Part shown: positions 35,869 through 46,167 of the stretch, in pieces
Numbering within the stretch: the first letter of the stretch is position 1
How the letters are laid out: every line of letters begins with the position of its first letter
Assembly (NCBI RefSeq): GCF_900101545.1
Contig: NZ_FMZU01000011.1
Coordinates: 124,001 to 188,000, forward strand
Length of the DNA: 64,000 nucleotides
Direction of reading: 5' to 3'
Source: Variovorax sp. CF079
GTDB taxonomy: Bacteria > Pseudomonadota > Gammaproteobacteria > Burkholderiales > Burkholderiaceae_C
Notes under the pieces: generated by a model
The model's input: the letters and a program-made list of their open reading frames with translations, nothing else
Database searches by the model: none
Told to the model about the DNA's origin: nothing
Program-made: the position numbers and the translations under genes

Positions 35869-37686
35869 TCAGCGTTTGACCGGCGGCAAATCCGTGCAGT
35901 GGCCATGCACGGCCTCCGCTGCCAAGCCGATGCTCTCGCCGAGCGTCGGATGCGGGTGGATCGTCTTGCCGATGTCGATCGCGTCAGCGCCCATCTCGAT
36001 CGCCAGCGCGATCTCGCCGATCATGTCGCCGGCATGCGTGCCGACGATGCCGCCGCCGACGATGCGATGCGATTCGGCGTCGAACAGCAGCTTGGTGAAG
36101 CCCTCATCGCGGCCGTTGGCGATCGCGCGACCCGAAGCCGTCCACGGGAACAGGCCCTTCTCGATCTTCACGCCTTCGGCCTTGGCCTGGTCTTCGGTAA
36201 GCCCCACCCAGGCGATCTCGGGGTCGGTGTAGGCCACGCTGGGGATCACGCGGGCGTTGAAGGCCGCGCTCGCGAGTTCCTTGTCGCCCTTCTGCTCGCC
36301 GGCGATCACCTCGGCCGCCACGTGCGCCTCGTGCACCGCCTTGTGCTCCAGCATCGGCTGGCCGACGATGTCGCCGACGGCGAAGATGTGCGGCACGTTG
36401 GTGCGCATCTGGATGTCGACCGGAATGAAGCCGCGGTCGCTGACGTTCACGCCGGCCTTCTCGGCACCGATCTTCTTGCCGTTGGGGCTGCGGCCCACGG
36501 CCTGCAGCACCAGGTCGTAGAGCTGCGGCTCCTTGGGTGCCTGCTCGCCTTCGAAGCTGACGCGGATGCCGTCCTTGGTGGCTTCGGCGCCGACCGTCTT
36601 GGTCTTCAGCATGATGTTGTCGAAGCGCGGCGCGTTGAGTTTCTGCCAGACCTTGACCAGGTCGCGGTCGGCGCCCTGCATCAGGCCGTCGAGCATCTCG
36701 ACCACGTCGAGCCGCGCGCCCAGCGTGGAGTAGACCGAGCCCATCTCGAGGCCGATGATGCCGCCGCCCAGGATCAGCATGCGCTTGGGATCGACGCCGA
36801 GCTCCAGCGCGCCGGTCGAATCCACCACCCGCGGGTCCTTGGGCATGAAGGGCAGATGCACGGCCTGCGAACCGGCGGCGATGACGCAGTGGCGGAACTT
36901 GACCGTCTGTGCCTTGTCGGTGGTGGCCTTGCCGTCGCCCGTGGTTTCCTGCACCTTGACGTGGTACGGATCGACGAACTCGCCGATGCCGCGCACCGTC
37001 GTCACCTTGCGCATCTTCGCCATCGCGGAGAGGCCGCCGGTGAGCTTGCCCACCACCTTGTTCTTGCGGCCGAGCAGCTTGGCGCGGTCGACCTTGGGTT
37101 CGCCGTAGCTGATGCCGAGGTCGGCGAAATGCTTGACCTCGTCGATCACCGCGGCCACGTGCAGCAAGGCCTTCGAAGGAATGCAGCCGACGTTGAGGCA
37201 GACGCCGCCCAGCGTCGCGTAGCGCTCGACCAGCACCACCTTGAGGCCGAGGTCGGCCGCGCGGAAGGCAGCGGAATAGCCGCCGGGGCCGGCGCCCAGC
37301 ACCAACAGATCGCATTCGAGATCGACCGAGCCGGTGTAGCTCGACGCCACGGCGGGAGCTTGTGCGGGCGCTGGGGCCTGCTTCGGTGCCGCTGCGGCGG
37401 GTGCCGGGGCCGGCGCTGCCGGCGCGGGTGCCGGCGCAGCGGCGCCTTCGGCCACATCCAGCGTCAGCACCACCGAGCCTTCGCTCACCTTGTCGCCCAC
37501 CTTCACGGCCAGCGCCTTGACGACACCGGCATGCGACGACGGGATCTCCATCGAAGCCTTGTCCGACTCCACCGTGATCAGCGACTGCTCGGCCTTCACC
37601 GTGTCGCCCACTTTCACTAGCACCTCGATCACCGCGACTTCGTCGAAATCGCCGATGTCCGGCACCTTGATTTGCTGTTCGCTCAT
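35869..37686 (-). CDS. lpdA: dihydrolipoyl dehydrogenase (E3) with fused lipoyl domain, pyruvate dehydrogenase
   Basis: A 605-aa E3. An N-terminal lipoyl domain (1-77, Lys43 in ESDKASME) is joined by an Ala/Pro linker (80-116) to a full flavoprotein (FAD motif GAGPGG 131-136, redox disulfide Cys163 and Cys168 in [18 protein letters not shown] near the C-terminus). Such lipoyl-E3 fusions are known in Neisseria, Ralstonia and Burkholderia pyruvate dehydrogenase. Its start overlaps the HslV-like gene (ATGA). The lipoyl domain is nearly identical to the first one of AceF. Confidence 0.95.
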   Translation of the reverse strand: MSEQQIKVPDIGDFDEVAVIEVLVKVGDTVKAEQSLITVESDKASMEIPSSHAGVVKALAVKVGDKVSEGSVVLTLDVAEGAAAPAPAPAAPAPAPAAAAPKQAPAPAQAPAVASSYTGSVDLECDLLVLGAGPGGYSAAFRAADLGLKVVLVERYATLGGVCLNVGCIPSKALLHVAAVIDEVKHFADLGISYGEPKVDRAKLLGRKNKVVGKLTGGLSAMAKMRKVTTVRGIGEFVDPYHVKVQETTGDGKATTDKAQTVKFRHCVIAAGSQAVHLPFMPKDPRVVDSTGALELGVDPKRMLILGGGIIGLEMGSVYSTLGARLDVVEMLDGLMQGADRDLVKVWQKLNAPRFDNIMLKTKTVGAEATKDGIRVSFEGEQAPKEPQLYDLVLQAVGRSPNGKKIGAEKAGVNVSDRGFIPVDIQMRTNVPHIFAVGDIVGQPMLEHKAVHEAHVAAEVIAGEQKGDKELASAAFNARVIPSVAYTDPEIAWVGLTEDQAKAEGVKIEKGLFPWTASGRAIANGRDEGFTKLLFDAESHRIVGGGIVGTHAGDMIGEIALAIEMGADAIDIGKTIHPHPTLGESIGLAAEAVHGHCTDLPPVKR

Positions 37687-38273
37687 TTGGACACCTTCAG
37701 TTTGAGTGTGAGAACGTCGATGGGGCCCGCCGAATTGCGATCGAATTCGCAGGCCGCGGCGACGCCGGCTTCCGCGATCTCGCGCGCCGAGCGCGCCTTG
37801 TCGTAGGCCGCATGCATGGCGCCGAGCGCAAAGCTGCGTCCCGAGCCGATGCTCCAGAACTGCTTGAACTCGAAGACCTCGCGGTAGCTGTAGATCCCGT
37901 AGATGCCGCTCGGGTTGGCGAGCAGCATCGTGAACTGGCTCGATTCGTAGGGATCGTGCTCGTCTTCCTTGGTCTGCAGGAAGAAGGACTCCTTCAACAC
38001 CGGATGCAGCAGCGTGAAGGTGCGAAAGATCTGGTCCTTGCTGCCGAAGCGCAGCGCATCCGCCGGCTGGGCTGCCAGCGCCTGCTGCAGCACCAGGAAG
38101 TGCGCGGCCGCGCCGGCGACGGCGAAGACGCTCTCGCCCTCCGCGTCGGCGACCCGGAAGAGCTTCTGGTTCGCCTCGGCGTTGAACGACAGCCGCGTGT
38201 CCCCGAAGGTCACGAGCGCATCGGCCGCCATCACCACTTGACCGCCTTTACGGACGGCCACCACCGTGGTCAT
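37683..38273 (-). CDS. HslV-like Ntn-hydrolase (proteasome beta-subunit-like) inside the PDH operon
   Basis: A 196-aa protein that begins Met-Thr-Thr-Val-Val-Ala-Val-Arg. Removal of Met would expose Thr1, and Asp17 (MAADAL) falls exactly where HslV has its catalytic Asp17. A lysine in NQKLFRV corresponds to HslV Lys33 with a three-residue insertion. Further matches are [12 protein letters not shown] (HslV IGSGG) and [12 protein letters not shown]. The C-terminus (KLKVSK) lacks the HslU-docking tail of true HslV, and no hslU is nearby, so it is not the classical protease. The gene overlaps aceF and lpdA by ATGA at both ends. Function and substrate are unknown. I recall relatives mislabelled as MFS transporters, but there are no transmembrane segments. 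Confidence 0.8.
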   Translation of the reverse strand: MTTVVAVRKGGQVVMAADALVTFGDTRLSFNAEANQKLFRVADAEGESVFAVAGAAAHFLVLQQALAAQPADALRFGSKDQIFRTFTLLHPVLKESFFLQTKEDEHDPYESSQFTMLLANPSGIYGIYSYREVFEFKQFWSIGSGRSFALGAMHAAYDKARSAREIAEAGVAAACEFDRNSAGPIDVLTLKLKVSK

Positions 38274-39928
38274 AGGAGAACGCGGCGGAAGTCGGCGAGG
38301 ACCTGGCCCAGGTAAGCGTTGAACCGGGCGGCCGAAGCGCCATCGATGACGCGATGGTCGTACGACAGCGACAGCGGCAGGAGCAGGCGCGGCTGGAAGG
38401 CCTTGCCGTCCCACACCGGCTTCGTCGCGCTCTTGGACAGGCCGAGGATCGCGACTTCGGGCGCGTTGATGATGGGCGTGAAGTGCGTGCCGCCGATGCC
38501 GCCGAGCGAGCTGATCGAGAAGCAGCCGCCCTGCATGTCGGCCGAGCCGAGCTTGCCGTCGCGCGCCTTCTTGGCGAGCTCGCCCATTTCCTGGCTGATC
38601 TGCAGAACGCCCTTCTTGTCGGCATCCTTGAGCACCGGCACCACGAGCCCGTTGGGCGTGTCGGCCGCGAAGCCGATGTGGAAGTACTGCTTGTAGACGA
38701 GCTGGTCGCCGTCCAGGCTGGTGTTGAACTCGGGGTACTTCTTCAGCGCCGAAACCACTGCCTTGATCACGAAAGCCAGCATCGTCACCTTGACGCCGGA
38801 CTTCTCGTTTTCCTTGTTGGTCGAAACGCGGAAAGCTTCGAGCTCGGTGATGTCGGCTTCGTCGTTGTTGGTGACGTGCGGGATCATCACCCAGTTGCGG
38901 TGCAGGTTGGCACCGCTGATCTTCTTGATGCGCGACAGGTCCTTGCGCTCGACAGTGCCGAACTTGGTGAAGTCGACCTTGGGCCAGGGCAGCAGGCCGA
39001 GCGCTTCACCGCCGCCGCCCGCGGGCGCCTTGGCCGCCGAGGCTTTGGTGCTGGCCGCGCCGCTCATCACCGCGCGAGTGAAGTTCTGGACATCTTCCTG
39101 CGTGACGCGGCCCTTGGGCCCGCTGCCCTTGACTTCCTCGAGCGGCACGCCGAGTTCGCGTGCGAACTTGCGTACCGAGGGCGATGCATGCGGCAGCTTG
39201 CCGCTGGGGGCGACCGTCGGATCGTGCGCGGGCGGCGCGGCAGCCGGGACAGCGGATACCGCCGGAGCGGCTGCCGGCGCAGGCGCCGATGCGCTCGCCG
39301 GCGCAGGCGCCGCGGCCGCCTGCGCCGGAGCGGCGGCAGCGCCGCCGCCCGAACCTTCGACCACCGCGATCAGGTCCCCGATGTTGACCGTGTCACCGAC
39401 CTTGACCTTGAGTTCCTTCAGCACGCCGGCCGCGGACGACGGAATCTCCATCGAGGCCTTGTCCGACTCGACCGTGATCAGCGACTGCTCTTCCTTGATG
39501 GTGTCGCCCGGCTTCACCAGCACCTCGATCACCGCGACATCCTTGAAGTCGCCGATGTCCGGCACCTTGACCTCGACCGGGCCTGTGGCCGCGGCAGCGG
39601 CCGGAGCAGCCGCAGCCGGCGCTGGTGCAGCTGCTGCCGGCGCCGGTGCCGCGGCCGGCGGCGCGGATGCAGCAGGTGCCGCAGCTGCGCCCTCGCCTTC
39701 GAGCACCAGCACGACCGAGCCTTCCTTGACCTTGCTGCCGACCTGGACCTTGAGTTCCTTCACGACGCCGGCCTGGCTCGACGGAATTTCCATCGAGGCC
39801 TTGTCCGACTCCACCGTGATGAGCGATTGCTCGGCCTTTACCGAATCGCCCACCTTTACCAGCACTTCGATCACTGCGACTTCATCGAAATCGCCGATGT
39901 CCGGCACCTTGACTTCCACTGTTGCCAT
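38270..39928 (-). CDS. aceF: dihydrolipoyl acetyltransferase (E2 of pyruvate dehydrogenase)
   Basis: A 552-aa E2 with two N-terminal lipoyl domains (1-76, Lys43; 117-193, Lys156), Ala/Pro swinging-arm linkers, a peripheral subunit-binding domain at about 245-285 ([26 protein letters not shown]) and the acyltransferase core with SYDHRVIDG, His525. It makes acetyl-CoA in the pyruvate dehydrogenase complex. It follows aceE by 45 bp and overlaps the HslV-like gene by 4 bp. Confidence 0.97.
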   Translation of the reverse strand: MATVEVKVPDIGDFDEVAVIEVLVKVGDSVKAEQSLITVESDKASMEIPSSQAGVVKELKVQVGSKVKEGSVVLVLEGEGAAAAPAASAPPAAAPAPAAAAPAPAAAAPAAAAATGPVEVKVPDIGDFKDVAVIEVLVKPGDTIKEEQSLITVESDKASMEIPSSAAGVLKELKVKVGDTVNIGDLIAVVEGSGGGAAAAPAQAAAAPAPASASAPAPAAAPAVSAVPAAAPPAHDPTVAPSGKLPHASPSVRKFARELGVPLEEVKGSGPKGRVTQEDVQNFTRAVMSGAASTKASAAKAPAGGGGEALGLLPWPKVDFTKFGTVERKDLSRIKKISGANLHRNWVMIPHVTNNDEADITELEAFRVSTNKENEKSGVKVTMLAFVIKAVVSALKKYPEFNTSLDGDQLVYKQYFHIGFAADTPNGLVVPVLKDADKKGVLQISQEMGELAKKARDGKLGSADMQGGCFSISSLGGIGGTHFTPIINAPEVAILGLSKSATKPVWDGKAFQPRLLLPLSLSYDHRVIDGASAARFNAYLGQVLADFRRVLL

Positions 39929-39973
39929 AAAGTGTCTCCCGCCCTAGAGGCGCAGTTGATTGTTGGTTGTTGT

Positions 39974-42700
39974 TTACGCGTAGAGCGGGTTGATCTTTTC
40001 AGCGTTGATGCCGTACTTCTTGATCGCCTCTGCCACCTTGGCAGCCGGCACCGTGCCCTCGTCGGCCAGCGCCTTGAGCGCCGCCACCACGATGAAGTGG
40101 CGGTTGACCTCGAAGTGCTCGCGCAGCTTGTTGCGGAAGTCGCTGCGGCCGAAGCCGTCGGTGCCCAGGACCCGGTAGGTGCGGCCCTTCGGAATGAAGG
40201 GGCGGATCTGTTCGGCGTAGGCCTTCATGTAGTCGGTCGACGCCACGACCGGACCGGTGCTCGCCGAAAGCTGCTCGGCAACGAAGGACAGGCGCGGCTC
40301 GTCGGTCGGGTGCAGCAGGTTCCAGCGATCGGCTTCCTGGCCGTCGCGCGTGAGCTCGTTGAAGCTCGGGCAGCTCCACACGGAGGCGCTCACGCCCCAG
40401 TCCTTCTCGAGCAGTTCCTGCGCCGCGATGCTCTCGCGCAGGATCGTGCCGCTGCCCAGCAGCTGCACCGTCGGCGCATCCTTGCCCTTCGCGGCCTTGA
40501 CCGCCGGGGCCTGCTTGCAGAGGTACATGCCCTTGATGATCTGCTCCTCGGTGCCGGGTTGCAGGCCGGGCATCGGGTAGTTCTCGTTCAAGAGCGTCAA
40601 GTAGTAGTAGACGTTGTCCTGCTTCTCCACCATGCGCTTCAGGCCGTGGTGCAGGATCACGCCGACCTCGTGCGCGAAGGTCGGGTCGTAGCTCACGCAG
40701 TTCGGGATGGTGTTCGCGAGGATGTGGCTGTGGCCGTCTTCGTGCTGCAAGCCTTCGCCGTTGAGCGTGGTGCGCCCCGAGGTGCCGCCCAGCAGGAAGC
40801 CGCGCGCCTGCATGTCGCCCGCCGCCCAGGCCAGGTCGCCGATGCGCTGGAAGCCGAACATCGAGTAGTACACGTAGAACGGCACCATGATGCGGTTGTT
40901 GGTGCTGTACGAAGTGGCCGCGGCGATCCAGCTCGACATGCCGCCGGCCTCGTTGATGCCTTCCTGCAGGATCTGGCCGCTCTTGTCTTCCTTGTAGTAC
41001 ATGACCTGGTCCTTGTCGACCGGGGTGTACTGCTGGCCATCGGGGTTGTAGATGCCGATCTGGCGGAACAACCCTTCCATGCCGAAGGTGCGCGCTTCGT
41101 CAACCAGGATCGGCACCACGCGCGGACCCAGCGCCTTGTCACGCAGCAGTTGCGTGAGGAAGCGCACGTAGGCTTGCGTGGTCGAGATCTCACGGCCCTC
41201 GGCTGTGGGCTCCATCACGGCCTTGAAGGTGTCGAGCGCCGGCACGGTGAAGCTCTCGTCGGCCTTGGTGCGGCGATGCGGCAGGTAGCCGCCGAGGGCC
41301 TTGCGGCGCTCGTGCAGGTACTTCATCTCGGGCGTGTCGTCGGCCGGCTTGTAGAACGGCAGCTCGGGGATCTGGCTGTCGGGGATCGGGATGTTGAAGC
41401 GGTCGCGGAAGGCCCTGATGTCCTCGTCGCCGAGCTTCTTGGTCTGGTGGACCGTGTTCTTGCCCTCGCCGATCTTGCCCATGCCGAAGCCCTTGACGGT
41501 CTTGACCAGCAGCACCGTGGGTTGGCCCGTGTGCTTGACGGCCGCATCGAAGGCCGCGTACACCTTCTGCGAATCGTGGCCGCCGCGGCGCAGGTTCCAG
41601 ATGTCGTCGTCGCTCATCTTGGCGACCATCTCGAGCGTGCGCGGATCCTTGCCGAAGAAGTGCTTGCGCACGTAGGCGCCGTCATTGGCCTTGAACGACT
41701 GATAGTCGCCGTCGTTCGTCTCCATCATGATCTTGCGCAGCGCACCGTCCTTGTCGCGTGCCAAGAGCGGATCCCAGCTGCTGCCCCAGATCAGCTTGAT
41801 CACGTTCCAGCCCGAGCCGCGGAATTCGCCTTCGAGTTCCTGGATGATCTTGCCGTTGCCGCGCACCGGGCCGTCCAGACGCTGCAGGTTGCAGTTGATG
41901 ACGAAGATCAGGTTGTCGAGCTTCTCGCGCGCGGCCAGGCCGATGGCGCCCAGCGATTCGACCTCGTCCATTTCACCGTCGCCGCAGAACACCCAGACCT
42001 TGCGGTTCTCGGTGTTGGCGATGCCGCGGGCATGCAGGTACTTGAGGAAGCGCGCCTGGTAGATCGCCATCAGCGGGCCCAGGCCCATCGAGACGGTGGG
42101 GAACTGCCAGAACTCGGGCATCAGCTTCGGGTGCGGATAGCTCGACAGGCCCTTGCCGTCGACTTCCTGGCGGAAGTTGAGCAGTTGCTCCTCGGTCAGG
42201 CGGCCTTCGAGGTAGGCGCGTGCATAGATGCCGGGCGAAACGTGTCCCTGGATGTAGAGGCAGTCGCCGCCGTGGTTTTCGCTCTCGGCGTGCCAGAAGT
42301 GGTTGAAGCCGGCGCCGAACATGTTGGCCAGCGAGGCGAAGGAGCCGATGTGCCCCCCCAGATCGCCGCCTTCGGCGGGATGGTGGCGGTTGGCCTTCAC
42401 GACCATCGCCATCGCGTTCCAGCGCATGTAGGCGCGCAGCCGCTCTTCGATCTCAAGATTGCCGGGGCAGCGTTCTTCCTGGTCGGTCTCGATCGTATTC
42501 ACGTAGGCGGTGTTGGCCGAGAACGGTTTGTCGATGCTGTTCTGGCGTGCATGTTCGAGCAGTTGCTCGAGAAGGAAGTGCGCACGCTCGGGGCCTTCGC
42601 TTTCGATGACGGCCGACAGGGCGTCCATCCATTCGCGGGTTTCCTGTGCGTCCGGGTCGTTCGCGGCCGAGCCGTACAGGTTCTCGGGATTTGCCGACAT
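39974..42700 (-). CDS. aceE: pyruvate dehydrogenase E1 component (homodimeric)
   Basis: A 908-aa thiamine-diphosphate E1 of the alpha-2 type. Visible segments are DGEMDE in VFCGDGEMDEVES (ThDP-binding GDG...), GHVSPGIYARAYLEGRL and VWSCPSFNELTRDG. The start MSANPENLYG is chosen because an AGGAGA lies 8 bp before it; an ORF continues upstream for 28 codons without a ribosome-binding site. First gene of aceE-aceF-HslV-like-lpdA. The upstream A+T-rich region, shared with the divergent histidine kinase gene, is the likely control region. Confidence 0.97.
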   Translation of the reverse strand: MSANPENLYGSAANDPDAQETREWMDALSAVIESEGPERAHFLLEQLLEHARQNSIDKPFSANTAYVNTIETDQEERCPGNLEIEERLRAYMRWNAMAMVVKANRHHPAEGGDLGGHIGSFASLANMFGAGFNHFWHAESENHGGDCLYIQGHVSPGIYARAYLEGRLTEEQLLNFRQEVDGKGLSSYPHPKLMPEFWQFPTVSMGLGPLMAIYQARFLKYLHARGIANTENRKVWVFCGDGEMDEVESLGAIGLAAREKLDNLIFVINCNLQRLDGPVRGNGKIIQELEGEFRGSGWNVIKLIWGSSWDPLLARDKDGALRKIMMETNDGDYQSFKANDGAYVRKHFFGKDPRTLEMVAKMSDDDIWNLRRGGHDSQKVYAAFDAAVKHTGQPTVLLVKTVKGFGMGKIGEGKNTVHQTKKLGDEDIRAFRDRFNIPIPDSQIPELPFYKPADDTPEMKYLHERRKALGGYLPHRRTKADESFTVPALDTFKAVMEPTAEGREISTTQAYVRFLTQLLRDKALGPRVVPILVDEARTFGMEGLFRQIGIYNPDGQQYTPVDKDQVMYYKEDKSGQILQEGINEAGGMSSWIAAATSYSTNNRIMVPFYVYYSMFGFQRIGDLAWAAGDMQARGFLLGGTSGRTTLNGEGLQHEDGHSHILANTIPNCVSYDPTFAHEVGVILHHGLKRMVEKQDNVYYYLTLLNENYPMPGLQPGTEEQIIKGMYLCKQAPAVKAAKGKDAPTVQLLGSGTILRESIAAQELLEKDWGVSASVWSCPSFNELTRDGQEADRWNLLHPTDEPRLSFVAEQLSASTGPVVASTDYMKAYAEQIRPFIPKGRTYRVLGTDGFGRSDFRNKLREHFEVNRHFIVVAALKALADEGTVPAAKVAEAIKKYGINAEKINPLYA

Positions 42701-42917
42701 GCTTGTCTCCTTTTGAGGGGGGTTGTGGCTGTAATTTAGTGCCGTATCCGGCAGCGCGCGGGAGTTTCGCACAGAAATATCCAAATTTCAAATAGTGCGT
42801 GATGATTTCTTATTATGAAATACATGGATGCTGTCAGAGGTGAAGGTGGCCTCGTTCGAAGTCATGTCACTGCACACAACCACGGTCCGCAGCGGGCCCT
42901 TCCCCTAAACTCGCGCG

Positions 42918-45461
42918 ATGCCCTTTTCCTCTCCGATCGCGGTCGCGCGCAGCGCTGTCAACGCGTCGCCGCTGTCCTGGTGGCGGCGCTGGTGGCGCCG
43001 GCAGACGCCGGTGCTGCAGGATGCGGTCGCGATGCTGGCGCCGCTGGCGGCGGTGCTGCTTTTTCTTGCAGCCATCGTCGCGGCCTTCTGGTATCTGCGC
43101 GCAGAAGAGGTGGAGCGCGAGCAGGAGTCGGTCAAGCGCGATGTGGAGTACGCGCAGCAACGCGTGCGCCTGCGGCTTCTGGAGCGGCAGGAGCAGCTGA
43201 TGCGCCTGGCGCGCGATGCCTCCAACCGCGAGATCGACGCCACCGAATTCGCGAGCCGCTCGGAGTCGCTCGTGAGCCAGTTTCCCGAGCTTCAGGCGAT
43301 CAGCTGGATCGACGACCGCCGCCGCTTCAAGGCGGGCTACGCCGCGCCCAGCGTCCATCCGGCACAACAGCATGCCGTGGGCGACGTGCTGCGGCCGGGC
43401 GACATCGAGAGCAATTACGCGCTGGCGCGCGAGCTGCGCCAGCCTGTGTTCTCGCAACCGGTGGCCGGCGGCGACCCGCCGTCGATGCTTCAGCTGCACA
43501 TCCCCTTCTTCGACCAGGGCCTGTTCGCGGGCATGGTGCTGGGCGAGTTTTCGATCGATGGCCTGCTGCGCTACGGCATGCCCTCCGAGGTGTCGGCGCG
43601 CTACGCGGTGTCGCTGCTGGATGCCAAGGGCGGTCTGATCGCCGGCAACACGGTTGCCAGCCCGCGCGAGGCCGAGACCCGCCTCCTGCCTTGGTCCGAA
43701 CAGACCAACGAATACGAAGTCCCGGTCTCGCCGGTGGGCAACGCACTGGTGCTGCGCGCGCAGGCCTACCGCACCTCGCAGGGCGTGGTCGGCAACGGCC
43801 TCTTCTGGCTGGTGGGCGCGCTCAGCGTGCTCACGAGCTGGATGCTGATCGGCACCTGGCGCCACACGCGGCGCCGGCTTCAGGCCCAGCAGGCGCTGGT
43901 GGCGGAAACCAACTTCCGGCGCGCGATGGAGAACTCCATGCTCACCGGCATGCGCGTGCTCGATCTCGAGGGCCGCATCACCTACGTCAACGCGGCCTTC
44001 TGCCAGATGACAGGCTGGGACGAGAGCGAGCTCGTGGGCCAGACGCCGCCCTTCCCCTACTGGCTGGAATCCGATCGCGAGATCATGAACGAGCGGCTCG
44101 AGGAAGAGTTGCATGGCCGTGCGCTCCCGGGCGGCTTCCAGGTGCGCGTCAAGCGCAAAAACGGCAGCGTGTTCAACGCCCGCCTCTACGTGTCGCCGCT
44201 GATCGATGCGCGCGGCCATCAGACCGGCTGGATGACCTCGATGACCGACATCACCGAGCCCACCCGCATCCGCGAGCAGCTCTCGGCCTCCTACGAGCGC
44301 TTCACCACGGTGCTCGAGGCGCTGGACGCCTCGGTGTCGGTGGCGCCGCTCGGCAGCGAGGAACTGCTGTTCGCCAACAAGTTGTACCGGCTCTGGTTCG
44401 GCTCCGACACCGTGGGGCACCTGGGCATGGTGGCGCAGGCCGGCGTACCGGCCTCGCACGCGCACGACGACGCACTCGACGACGTCGATCCTTTCGCCGG
44501 CCTGCCGATCGACCAGCTGACCGCCGCGCAGCCTGCCAACAACGAGATCTTCGTGCCCGAGCTCGGCAAGTGGCTCGAGGTGCGTTCGCGCTACCTGACC
44601 TGGGTCGACGGCCGGCTCGCGCAACTGGTGATCGCCACCGACATCACGCCGCGGCGCGATGCCGAAGACCTGTCGGCCGCGCAGGCCGACCGCGCGCAGG
44701 CCGCCAGCCGGCTGATCACCATGGGCGAGATGGCGTCCAGCGTCGCGCACGAGCTCAACCAGCCGCTGACCGCGATCACCAACTACTGCAACGGGATGAT
44801 GTCGCGCATCCGCGGACAGCAGATCGATTCCGAGGCCCTGCTCGCGGCGCTCGACAAGACCTCCAAGCAGGCGCAGCGCGCGGGCCAGATCATCCAGCGC
44901 ATCCGCTCCTTCGTGAAACGCAGCGAGCCGAACCGCACGCCGGCCGAGGTCTCGACCATGGTGAGCGAAGCGGTCGAGCTCGCCGGCATCGAGCTCCGCC
45001 GCCGCAACGTGCGCCTCAACCACTATGTGGCCGCGCGCCTTCCGGTGGTGCGGGTCGATCCGATCCTGATCGAGCAGGTGATGGTCAACCTGCTGAAGAA
45101 CGCGGCCGAGTCGATCGACCTGGCCGACCGGCCGCTCGCGCGTCGCAGCGTCGAGCTGCGCGTGCTGCCCAAGGTCATCGACGGCCAGAACGCGGTCGAG
45201 TTCTCGGTGCAGGACACCGGCATGGGCCTCGCGCCGGAAGTGATGGATCGGCTCTACGAAGCCTTCTTCTCGACCAAGCCCGAAGGCATGGGCATCGGGC
45301 TCAACCTCTGCCGCACCATCGTCGAGTCGCACCGCGGCCGGATGAAGGCGGAGAACATCTACAATGGCCCGGATGTCGTCGGATGCCGTTTCTCCTTCTG
45401 GATTCCGGTGTTGGACGCTATTGATTCCGTAGCAAGCAACGAGGCGAAGGTACCTGCATGA
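42918..45461 (+). CDS. PAS-domain sensor histidine kinase (FixL/DctB-like)
   Basis: An 847-aa membrane kinase. Transmembrane helices at about 35-59 and 295-313 bracket a 235-residue periplasmic sensor region, followed by two PAS-like domains (about 333-450 and 460-580). The phosphoacceptor His611 lies in SSVAHELNQPLTAI. The ATPase has NLLKNAAES (N-box, 724-732), DTGMGL and GMGIGLNLCRTIVESH. It overlaps the response regulator gene (ATGA). Divergent placement next to aceE suggests that it senses a metabolite or redox cue relevant to pyruvate oxidation, which is inference. Haem-binding His of FixL was not identified. Confidence 0.92.
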   Translation: MPFSSPIAVARSAVNASPLSWWRRWWRRQTPVLQDAVAMLAPLAAVLLFLAAIVAAFWYLRAEEVEREQESVKRDVEYAQQRVRLRLLERQEQLMRLARDASNREIDATEFASRSESLVSQFPELQAISWIDDRRRFKAGYAAPSVHPAQQHAVGDVLRPGDIESNYALARELRQPVFSQPVAGGDPPSMLQLHIPFFDQGLFAGMVLGEFSIDGLLRYGMPSEVSARYAVSLLDAKGGLIAGNTVASPREAETRLLPWSEQTNEYEVPVSPVGNALVLRAQAYRTSQGVVGNGLFWLVGALSVLTSWMLIGTWRHTRRRLQAQQALVAETNFRRAMENSMLTGMRVLDLEGRITYVNAAFCQMTGWDESELVGQTPPFPYWLESDREIMNERLEEELHGRALPGGFQVRVKRKNGSVFNARLYVSPLIDARGHQTGWMTSMTDITEPTRIREQLSASYERFTTVLEALDASVSVAPLGSEELLFANKLYRLWFGSDTVGHLGMVAQAGVPASHAHDDALDDVDPFAGLPIDQLTAAQPANNEIFVPELGKWLEVRSRYLTWVDGRLAQLVIATDITPRRDAEDLSAAQADRAQAASRLITMGEMASSVAHELNQPLTAITNYCNGMMSRIRGQQIDSEALLAALDKTSKQAQRAGQIIQRIRSFVKRSEPNRTPAEVSTMVSEAVELAGIELRRRNVRLNHYVAARLPVVRVDPILIEQVMVNLLKNAAESIDLADRPLARRSVELRVLPKVIDGQNAVEFSVQDTGMGLAPEVMDRLYEAFFSTKPEGMGIGLNLCRTIVESHRGRMKAENIYNGPDVVGCRFSFWIPVLDAIDSVASNEAKVPA

Positions 45462-46090
45462 GTTTGATTCCCAAGAAGGGCACGGTCTATGTCGTCGATG
45501 ACGACGAGGCAGTCCGCGATTCGTTGCAATGGCTGCTCGAAGGCAAGGACTACCGGGTTCGCTGCTTCGATTCGGCCGAATCCTTCTTGTCCCGCTACGA
45601 CCCGCGCGAGGTCGCCTGCCTGATCGTCGACATCCGCATGGGCGGCATGTCGGGCATCGAACTTCAAGACCGCCTGATCGAGCGCCGCTCGCCGCTGCCG
45701 ATCGTCGTCATCACCGGCCACGGCGACGTGCCGATGGCAGTCGACAGCATGAAGAAAGGCGCCATGGATTTCATCCAGAAGCCCTTCAACGACGATGCGC
45801 TCGTAGCGCTGGTCGAACGCATGCTCGAACACGCGCGCGGCGCCTTCGCGCAGCACCAGCAATCGGCCAGCCGCGACGCACTGCTTTCCAAGCTCACCGG
45901 CCGCGAGGCGCAGGTGCTCGAGCGCATCGTAGCCGGCCGGCTCAACAAGCAGATCGCCGACGACCTCGGCATCAGCATCAAGACGGTGGAAGCGCACCGC
46001 GCCAACATCATGGAAAAGCTCAACGCCAACACGGTGGCCGACCTGCTCAAGATCGCCTTGGGACAGGCGGCGCCCGGCAAGGCAGCCTAG
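45458..46090 (+). CDS. FixJ/NarL-type response regulator
   Basis: A 210-aa two-domain regulator. The receiver domain (about 9-125) has acidic VVDDD, phosphoacceptor Asp58 (LIVDIRMGG), Thr in VVITGHGDV and Lys in FIQKPF. The LuxR-type helix-turn-helix is at about 145-205 ([39 protein letters not shown]). The receiver is of the FixJ/TtrR kind. It is translationally coupled to the kinase and ends at an intrinsic terminator. The target is unknown; aceE is the nearest candidate. Confidence 0.94.
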   Translation: MSLIPKKGTVYVVDDDEAVRDSLQWLLEGKDYRVRCFDSAESFLSRYDPREVACLIVDIRMGGMSGIELQDRLIERRSPLPIVVITGHGDVPMAVDSMKKGAMDFIQKPFNDDALVALVERMLEHARGAFAQHQQSASRDALLSKLTGREAQVLERIVAGRLNKQIADDLGISIKTVEAHRANIMEKLNANTVADLLKIALGQAAPGKAA

Positions 46091-46124
46091 CGGCTATCGT
46101 CCCGATAGCGATACCGATCTTCGA

Positions 46125-46147
46125 CGCCTGCGCAAGCGGGCGTTTTT
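46125..46147 (+). terminator. intrinsic terminator after the two-component operon
   Basis: Stem cgcctgc/gcgggcg (7 bp, one G-T pair) with a GCAA tetraloop, followed by TTTTT. It separates the response regulator from folD. Confidence 0.85.
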
Positions 46148-46167
46148 ACTTGGAAAATCCAAAACCG

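Noticed and set aside
37683..38273. Classical hslV of the HslUV protease
   Set aside because: No hslU next to it, no HslU-docking C-terminus, extra residues before the lysine. It is a homologue, not the canonical subunit.
38354..42739. 1461-codon open frame on the plus strand
   Set aside because: Antisense to aceE and aceF. It arises from third-position GC bias; the protein is His/Arg/Ala/Val-rich without any motif.
42815..45424. 869-codon open frame overlapping the histidine kinase
   Set aside because: Same strand, different frame from a kinase with all catalytic motifs; Arg/Ala/Gly-rich product without motif.
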